DNA of 64,000 nucleotides, taken from Cavia porcellus. Its lineage: Eukaryota; Chordata; Mammalia; Rodentia; Caviidae. Of this stretch, positions 56,154 through 64,000 are shown piece by piece (the stretch's first letter is position 1; each line of letters opens with the position of its first letter). The notes beneath the pieces were generated by a model, which saw nothing but the letters and a program-made list of their open reading frames with translations, searched no databases and was not told the DNA's origin. The position numbers and the translations under genes are program-made. Location: NCBI RefSeq assembly GCF_034190915.1, contig NW_026947485.1, positions 131,704,337 to 131,768,336 on the forward strand, in the 5' to 3' direction.

Positions 56154-59100
56154 AAAAGATTTGATTCTTAATTGAGCTGAAAATGTGACTGTTACCCAAA
56201 GAAGATGTTAATGAGAAATTAATGCTAGCTGGAAATTTTCACTTAAGGATAATGACTCATTTTCTGGTTTCCAAAAGGACTGATACCAAAGTTAGGAGGA
56301 AGACAGAATCATGGCAGATAAGGAAACTTGTGACTGGATTTGAACCCCCTGGTAAAAAAACAATGAAAGGGGAGTTGGAGGAGGGACAGATCCTTTATAG
56401 ATAGAGAAGATGACACAGGCATGATAGAAGCCCAAAGTGAAGGAGAGAAGCAAAAGAAGAGGCAGAACTCTTAGGGCAGGGGTCAGAGTAAGCCTGGAGG
56501 AGTCAGGGCCGGTGCAGAGAAGGGCCTCACACCAGAGCGGCCAGGGAGACCCACAGTACTGACCGGCTCCAAAGCAGGGCCAATCCAAGGCTGCCTAGGG
56601 GCAGAAATGTGAACATCTTTGTTTCATTTCCACTACCCACCTCTCCACTGACACGGACCGAGAGGAGGGAGAGAGACAGACTGAATCAGCCAAAGATGTT
56701 AGAACTAAACTGCGCTAAATTAGTGAAAATTCAGGACTTTTTCTGTAAATTATATTGGATTTGTTTTTCTCCTTGGGCTTCTAGTCCTAGTGGTAAGTTG
56801 CTAAATTTAATAGAATCTGTGTGACAGATTCCATCCTGAAAGGTGAAAATAGCAAAATCATAAAAAGTAAAAATTTATAGTATTCATTTCATTTAATCCC
56901 TTTTAAATCCACTGCTAAATAAAATACGCACACTAGTGGAGTGTTTTCACTTCTTTTTCTTGTAATCAGTAATGTATTCATAGATGCAGATGCAATCAGT
57001 AAATGCAACCAAAATAATGTCAGAATAATTTAAGAAGCTTGTTTAAAAAGAAAAGATTTCTGAATTCCACTCAGAGGAAGTCTATACTGTAGTTCTTGAA
57101 TAGAGATAGATACAGAGATAGATGATAAACTTTATAGGAAATTTTCTTTTTTTAAAAAAAATTTTACTACTACACTGAAAGAAGCTTTTCTACACTTTAA
57201 GCAGAAAACAGAATTTGTGTATCTCTAAGGGTCAGGCTACAAAACAGGGCAACATCAGCACAGTTCTGGATCCTGGAAGCACTCCTGGAGATGATGCAGA
57301 TAGAGGAGAAAAGAGAAACAGAGCCTGAACTTCACTGTGGTTATTGACAGCTGTCTAGGTCATTCCCTTACATTCTCTTACCAATGGAGAACTCGAGACT
57401 CACAAACTTAGAGGTTAAAACATGGATATTTAGTGCAGAGAATGCCTCAGAGAGGCCATTCTATTTGTGGTGTTTGATCTATAAATCCTCAGGTAGTCAG
57501 TGTACACTATGGGCTTAATAAATATTACTGTTTACACTCTAAGGAGAAAGACAATCCAAAGATAGGAGTATTGTGTAAGCTAGGACACTTCGTAAGGTGA
57601 ATGCTAACCTAAAGAGGGATGGAAGTACAGACACTCTATAATTCAGGTGTGCCCATAGTATTCTAGAAATATGTAAGGTATGGTGTCACTTTCCAAGACA
57701 TAATGAAAAGACCGAGCATGTGATACACTTGGAAGCTAAAATAAATACTCATTAATTGACCCAAAGAACTTGGTCAAAAAGACAACTTACCCTAAAAGTA
57801 TTGAAGGCCATTACTGCTAGTCAGTCCAAGGGCACAGAAAAGCTGTGAGAATGTTACAGGATGGATCTGAAGTGTCAAAGTCAGCCCAGGCAAGTTGAAT
57901 AACAAAGGTTTCCCTGTGAATCCAACCCATCATGTATCAGGAAGTCTGATAATCTTGTAATTAACCTCTCCACCAAAGGCAACAAATGATACCAAACTCA
58001 CCCTGTATTCTGTGTCTATGCAATTATTAAGAAAAATAAAGCAATTATTAAAAATGCTGTTTTAAAAACTAATTCCTATTTTTTATCAGCCAGGGTTCAA
58101 TTGCAGGAAACATAATTTATTCAAGATACTAATAACAAAGGGATTTATTACAGCCTATTCTATGACTTATGTAATCATTGAGAAGGTTTGAAAAAACACA
58201 CTAGATCGAGCTCCAGAAACACATCCCAAAGCCTCAGTGCATAATGTAGCCACCAATGAAGTGCATCTCTTGCTGTGATCCAGAAGCCACGTGCCAAATT
58301 GGGCAGCTGCTGCCTCAGTTTCTCACTCCAGAACCACATCAAGGATACTACAATCTGTCCCAGCAAAATGAACACCCTCCAGCCCTGCTTCGCTCCTCAA
58401 TGAACTCATTTCCAAATTTGAGTCTCCCACCAGGGCTTCTGTTTGGCAGAGCCTAAAGCACATCTAGAACCCACAAGCAAAGAGGCTATAAAATAAAGTG
58501 CTTGCCTACCAGACTGCAGTAGTGGGAGGATTTCCAAAAGAGGTCGGAAGAGATGCTGAGTACAGTGTCTCCCACAAATGCTAAACTGTACTGAGATTTA
58601 ACAAATGGAAAAAATAATTAGGAAGAAGCCTTAAATAATTTTGATTGTTATTAGAAACAAAAGCAACTGGGAAATCGGTTGTAAACTTAGATTATAAGAG
58701 ACATGACACACTTGGGAATGAGATGTTTAAATGTTTGTTAAATATTTAACATAAACACACTGCCCAAAATAGTTATCCTTTGGAATGTCTCTAAGAGCCT
58801 GTGTTTATTTTCTTTTGTCTTATTCAATACATCATCTTCTCTCTTGATACATGAATAGTCACATTCTTTAGTCTCAGTCTGTGATGAATGTACCATCTCC
58901 ATTCTCTGGCCATAGTGACTGGACCAAGAATGATGACCAAAGCCAAACCAATGAGTCCTTGCCCAGGGGCATCCTGCTGAAGGAAACTACCTTTGTTCTT
59001 TTTCTTTATGGCCCCACCATTGGAAGGACAGATGTGGTCCCCTGATTTAATGCCCAAGTTCTCATTGTGGAAAATTGGCAAGAGAATGAAATTAATAGAA

Positions 59101-59540
59101 AAGAAATGAAAGGCAAAGCATAAAAGACTCTTTAGTTGTAAAAATTTATTGATGTCATCCGAAGGGCTTGGAGGTATTTCTGTACTTCTGTATGCCACCC
59201 AGAATCCTTTCAATAAAGTCTTCATTTTGTATTAAATTAATCTGATTGAGTTAAAGATCAGTAGAATTCAATTTCTAAAATCGTAAGGGAGCACAGTTTT
59301 ACAAGCTGCTGCTCCACTCCACATTTGAAGGAGAGTCCTTTGGGTCCCTTTGGCTAAAGAGAGTTTTTTGTTTGTTTTCTTTGTTTTTGTTCGCTTTGTT
59401 ATACATTGTCTGAGGTTGATCTAATTCCAATGAAGTTTTACATGTGAACTACATTTCTAATCACCAATTTGATTTAAGTGATTTTAAGTCACTTTTTAAA
59501 GTAAATATTCTTTCAGAACCAAGTAGGAACCATGGAACAA

Positions 59541-59542
<2 letters not shown>

Positions 59543-59586
<44 letters not shown>
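59543..59586. repeat. (GT)n microsatellite
   Basis: About 22 pure GT units in the region upstream of ERAP1. Confidence 0.97.
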
Positions 59587-59587
<1 letters not shown>

Positions 59588-59799
59588 CAGAGAGATAATG
59601 ACTAGAAAGGAAATCTTTTTTCTACCAATACCACCCAGATATATTTCTTTTACTTGCCTTCATGCTTCCTCCAAGCTTAATTATATGTAATTTGAAAAGA
59701 CAAAAACTTCTACATTTATCTTTTCAAACATAGGACCAGATAAATCAGCATTTAAAAATATGTCTTGCAAAGCAGTCACTCTCCAAGAGGATGTGTTAG

Positions 59800-60250
59800 G
59801 TTACATTGATGTGACAAAATATCAGAAAAAACAATGTAAAGGAAGAAAGCTTTGCCCTGGCTCATGGTATCAGAGGTTTTAGTCCATGGTCGATTCCATT
59901 GCCTTTAGGCCTGGTGCGGGAGAAGCTTCATGGCAGAAGGCCATAGTGGAGCAAAGCTGCCCATCTCATGGCGCCTGAGAAGCAGAGAGAGCAGGGAAAA
60001 GCCAGGAAGAAAGCTTCTGGGCACCTGATAGAGTCCCCAAGTTCACACTCCAGGGATCTACTTCCTTCAGAGTCCCCATCTCCTGTTTCCGCCAGCCCCT
60101 ACTAATGCCATAAAATTGTGATCGCATCAATCAATGGATTAATGGACTGATAAAAATGAGAACCTTCAGGATACAAAGTAACCTTACAAATCCCTATCTT
60201 GTGAATACAGGAACTTTGGGGCAGACATTTTAGATCCCAACTATAATGGT
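59800..60250 (-). mobile_element. MaLR-type LTR relic upstream of ERAP1
   Basis: It reads ttgatgtgacaaaatatcag, cttcatggcagaaggccat, tgatcgcatcaatcaatgga, the reverse-oriented rodent MaLR LTR plan. Confidence 0.62.
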
Positions 60251-62739
60251 TTGGTTTTTTTTTTAAATCAGTATAGGTTCTGAGGATTGACCAGTACTTT
60301 TCCGAGCACCCTGTATATTCTGCACAGTATTCTAACATTTTGAGTGATTTCATCATCCTTCAGGACATCATCAAAAGAATGAGTGTGTAATAAAATTCAA
60401 GCAGTCATAAATTCATGGTTTTGACTATTTTTGGCTGACCTGATATCTAGAACTGGCATACTTTGTACTTTCGCTGAGGCATAATTAAAATTTAATGAAC
60501 TGAAGTCACTCTGCAATGGTACCAATTCTGTTGTCTATTCAGCATCACAGGTACAGACACAATCTCCAAAAACAAAAATCAAGTTTTATTTTTACAGTTT
60601 CATTAAATATCTGGAAGAAGTGTGTCAAAGTTTTAAAGTTCATTTCACTGCTCTTTATGGGAGAAAATGTATACTCAACTGGCATTTAAGGTTTGAGTCT
60701 TGAAGAACACTCTTGCAAAAGTTGGCTGTAATCTAAATATCACTTGTTGTCCTGAAACTTTGGGGACTCATGAAATTGATGAGGAAGATCATATAATTTT
60801 AATGAGTACTATAAAACTCCTGCTAATTCTGAAAATTATATTTTCACCCATTTGTCTTAAAATTTTTAAAGTGCTCTAGATCCTGTCAGTATTACTTATA
60901 AGATATACCTCAAATCCTTTTCATTCCACCAATCTCTAATCAGGTTCAATAATCTCATGTGTGCTCTTACAGAGGGGTTACCACCAAGGGAATAAAACCC
61001 ATCTTTAACACCTATCACCTGATGAACTAAATAGAAAAAAAAAGACTGAGGAAGGGCAGTCCACTAAGTGGACTTTAAACTGGGACTTTATCTCCTCCTG
61101 CCTTTGGATGTCAGGACTCCTGGTTCTCTAATACATAGATCTGTCTTCCAGCCTGAATTTCCACCATGCCTAAACTATTATGAAGACTCTTCTTCTATCA
61201 TTAACTGCTACCACTTCCCCCCTGACACACAGTTATGAGGTAGCTCATATCAAGGAAGAAAGCACACAAGTGGCCACTTTGCTAATCTCTTTTCCTGTTT
61301 CTTTCTCTCCCGTGCTAGACAAGAATCTGTATGATCTTTGCCTCTACCCACCATTCGCACTTCAAGAATTGTGTTTCTCATCTTCCCCACACTCTTGTCC
61401 CACTAGCATTTTAAATTTGCAATGGCACTATGCCTTTGCTGGCTTCCACATCTTACTTCTTGTGACTCTGGCTGTCTGAATTCTATGCAGTACCTTCTCC
61501 TTTTCATCTCTCAGTTCAAATTCTCCTGGTTCATTTCCAAGTGTGCACAAGGGGACAGAGGTACCACTGAGCCTAGCATTCTGAAGAGTCAGAGTAGGTT
61601 CCCTTTCTGGTTTGGCTCTGATTTACTTAGATCACTCTTTAACTTACGAATGCTTTAGCAATTTGCCATTGCTACAAGTATGTTCCACTTTTTAAAAGTA
61701 AAATAAAATAATGCAAAATAGTTAAGAGATTATTTTGATCCAGCACTTAGCTAAAGTTGAGTAAGTATTGTGAATATAGTTTAATTGAGGGCTTTTAAAA
61801 TACAGTGTGGTCCATACTGAAATGCCCATCTTTCTCATTATTCCTCAGGTCTTTATTGGGGGTCTTGGATTCATTTTCCTCTTGATGCTGTGCAATGCTG
61901 TGCCTCATCTTCCTGTAGCTCTGCTAGTCTAGACTGCTTTCCATTTGTTCCAACAGGAGATTAATAAGCCTATTTGAGGTGTTCTGAGATACTGGCTCTT
62001 CTGCACCCAGTTCCTTGGGAAGCCACAGGAGGGTGCACCTGCTTTTCTACCCAAACTGCAGTCAGGGAAGGAGTTACTACTGTAACTGCTGCATCTGGAT
62101 GCCTGCCTTTGCTTGAGGGAGCAAACCATCACCTACTTCTCCCTCCTTGCTTCATCAGCATTAGCAGCTGAAGGGCAGCATCGGAGGGGTGTTGAGTGGC
62201 ACAATGCTACAACTGGCTGTGAGTTCTAAACCCAACTGGGTGGACCAGTGTGCTCTAGACCAATGCCTCCCATGGCTATGTGACAACACACTGTCTTTGC
62301 AGAATTAATGGGCTACATCCCCATCCATAGCCTGATACTCACATGTTCAGTCAAGCCCCTTGGCAACACAAAACCAGATTCCTCAGATGCTCCACTGGCA
62401 GCCTGGCTTGGGGGCTCAAATATCTGTCTCTGCTGTAATTCTTAGAAACACCTGAACCAGGACCCAGATGTCTCTTCTGTTGTCCCAGGGCTTTGTCTCT
62501 ACACACAAATCATATCCTATATTCTCTGCTTAAGAGTCCCTACATGGCTTCTCTGGACACTTTCTGAGGTCTGTAGGACGCAATGTGATCCACCCCCATT
62601 TGCCCTTCCAAATATCTCACACCTCTACTATCTGTTATTTTTACCACATTCATCTTTCATTTCCACAGATAGAAGTAGTTTTCTCCTTCACATGCTATTT
62701 TCTCAGTCTGGAAAACTCTTTCATCTGGCAACAATCAGA

Positions 62740-63360
62740 TTTCAATTTAGGCGTCATTTTCCTGACCACATCACCAAAGAGAAGTCAGATGCCCTTGACA
62801 ATTCAACACAGTTCTCATCATTTATTTTGCTTCTTTTCACATTTTTCTATTTACTGTGTCATTGGTGAATCTCTTCATCTAGTTTTTAAGTTCCATGAGG
62901 CTAGAATCTGGGTATTTTTTTCAAAACATTGCTTTCCAGCACCCTACAAATTTTGATAGACTGTATTTTCAGCTTGGTTTAGTTCCAAGTGCTTTTAACT
63001 TCTTGAAATATCTTCTTTGAACCACGTAGAATTTAGAGCTATATAGTTTAGTCTTGGGGATTTTCCAACTATCTTTCTCTTATTGATTTCTAGTCAAATT
63101 TCATTGATCTAAGAACATACTTTGTATTAGATCTATTTTCTCAAATTTGTCACGCTTTTTATGGTATAGAATATGATCTATCTTGACAAATGTTCCCTGT
63201 GAACTGGAGAGAAATATGCATTCTATTACTTGAGCTATTCTATAAATGTGAGTTAAATCCAATTGATTGATTTCATGATTTCTTTTCATCCTTGAATTCC
63301 GAAGCTCTTTGAACAGGGAACTTGGCCTATAGAATGAGCTCAGTAAATGTTCATTGAATA
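62740..63360 (+). mobile_element. L2 LINE 3' end interrupted by an L1 fragment
   Basis: 62740-62960 (tttttaagttccatgaggct) and 63300-63360 (agctcagtaaatgttcattg) look like two halves of the L2 3' end, with the old L1 piece between them. Identity is by recalled pattern only. Confidence 0.5.
62975..63290 (-). mobile_element. Old L1 endonuclease-region fragment
   Basis: The - strand frame at 63289-63101 contains FVKIDHILYHKK and IYRI, matching the L1 ORF2 endonuclease (compare [13 protein letters not shown] in the L1 at 16 kb). It is highly decayed and appears to sit inside an L2 element. Confidence 0.72.
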
Positions 63361-64000
63361 CAAGGGAAGGAGATCATTGAGGAAAAGGAAAAGGAAGAGA
63401 AAAATGGATATCATGATCTTTCCTGTTACTTTCCCACTAAAAACTTCCTATAGTTCACTGTAATCTACACAATAAATTTTAAGTGTTGTTTCTCCTCCTT
63501 GGTAGTAATGTTTCACAGTATTTCACAAATGTTTACTATACTTCTTCTCTTTCAGTACACATATTTTATGTACCATTGTACAAGGAGAAATAAATATTGT
63601 CAATAGTCAGGACATCCATCACTTCCAAAGATGCTTAAAAATGAGAAAATCTGAGTCATAGAGTTGATGAAGCGTTATGGTTGGCTAAAATTTATCTTAA
63701 CCTGCTAAATGGATCTGTATCTTGGTATCTCCAGAAATAAGCATTGCACATGGTATAGTATAGATATCAATAATGTTAGTTCATTTAGTTGTTAGATTTT
63801 TTTTCTCATTCTGTACCACAAGCCACATGGCTTTCCTTCAGGCCCCAGCTCTGATAGCACCTGTGCGTTCCTGCTGTGGGAGTTCCTAACTGGCCATAGT
63901 TTTCCGATCTTTTGAAATGTTTTTGCTCTTTTTTACTTTTCCCATGACTTTGCTGTAGGCTGTCAGATACTTCATTGCTACATATCTACAAGATTCACAT

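Larger units (their letters stand above)
54931..64000. other. Region upstream of ERAP1, no gene recognised
   Basis: Repeats present: B1 (55994), GT repeat (59543), MaLR LTR (59800), L2 split by L1 (62740-63360). The block 58100-58500 resembles an old LTR or DNA-transposon relic. No zinc-peptidase motif (HEXXH, GAMEN) of an ERAP2 exon is seen. Confidence 0.5.

Noticed and set aside
58824..59225. 133-codon - strand frame upstream of ERAP1
   Set aside because: No recognised domain, Lys- and hydrophobic-rich mix typical of chance or repeat-derived frames; no promoter or splice evidence.
1..64000. CRISPR arrays, operons or other prokaryote-type systems
   Set aside because: No spaced direct repeats or compact gene clusters; the sequence is plainly vertebrate nuclear DNA.

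Overview
The window is mammalian nuclear DNA. The evidence is long introns with GT-AG junctions, a CpG-island promoter, L1, L2 and MIR debris, and MaLR-type LTRs. It points to a rodent outside the mouse/rat group: there are young ID elements (tRNA-Ala-derived SINEs with long target duplications), several B1 SINEs and one ID-B1 composite. I cannot name the species; the ID sequence does not look like the usual squirrel or mouse/rat form.

Two protein-coding genes lie tail to tail. On the + strand, positions 1-23.8 kb hold the 3' part of CAST (calpastatin, the inhibitor of calpain proteases): nine coding exons from 1055 to 21039 and a separate 3'UTR exon at 22124 to about 23795. Together they encode the end of inhibitory repeat 3, all of repeat 4 (subdomains A, B, C) and a lysine-rich C-terminus, 234 codons in total. 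On the - strand, about 24.2-54.7 kb holds the complete ERAP1 gene (endoplasmic reticulum aminopeptidase 1, which trims peptides for MHC class I). I could place 18 coding exons by splice sites and reading frame; they sum to 2829 nt, or 942 residues plus stop, with every catalytic residue present. Its promoter is a CpG island at about 54.3-54.9 kb that carries an interferon-response-like motif. The two 3' ends are only a few hundred bases apart, which matches the CAST-ERAP1 arrangement known in other mammals.

The rest is introns and repeats. The largest CAST intron (10.6-19.2 kb) holds a roughly 6.3-kb 5'-truncated, frameshifted L1 on the - strand with an ID element inserted in it, followed by an older L1 fragment. 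ERAP1 intron 3 holds a second L1 tail, a MaLR LTR and an old ID. ERAP1 intron 2 has a nested MLT1-like LTR with two later insertions. From 55 to 64 kb, upstream of ERAP1, I see no gene, only old repeats; no ERAP2 exon is visible, but the window may end too soon to judge.

No new multi-gene system is present. The most unusual structure is a pair of adjacent near-perfect hairpins in the last CAST intron (21071-21166). Other points worth checking are a GAAA-capped hairpin in the CAST 3'UTR, an unexplained coding-like stretch next to a CAST exon, the lengthened CAST C-terminus, and the altered last residues of ERAP1.
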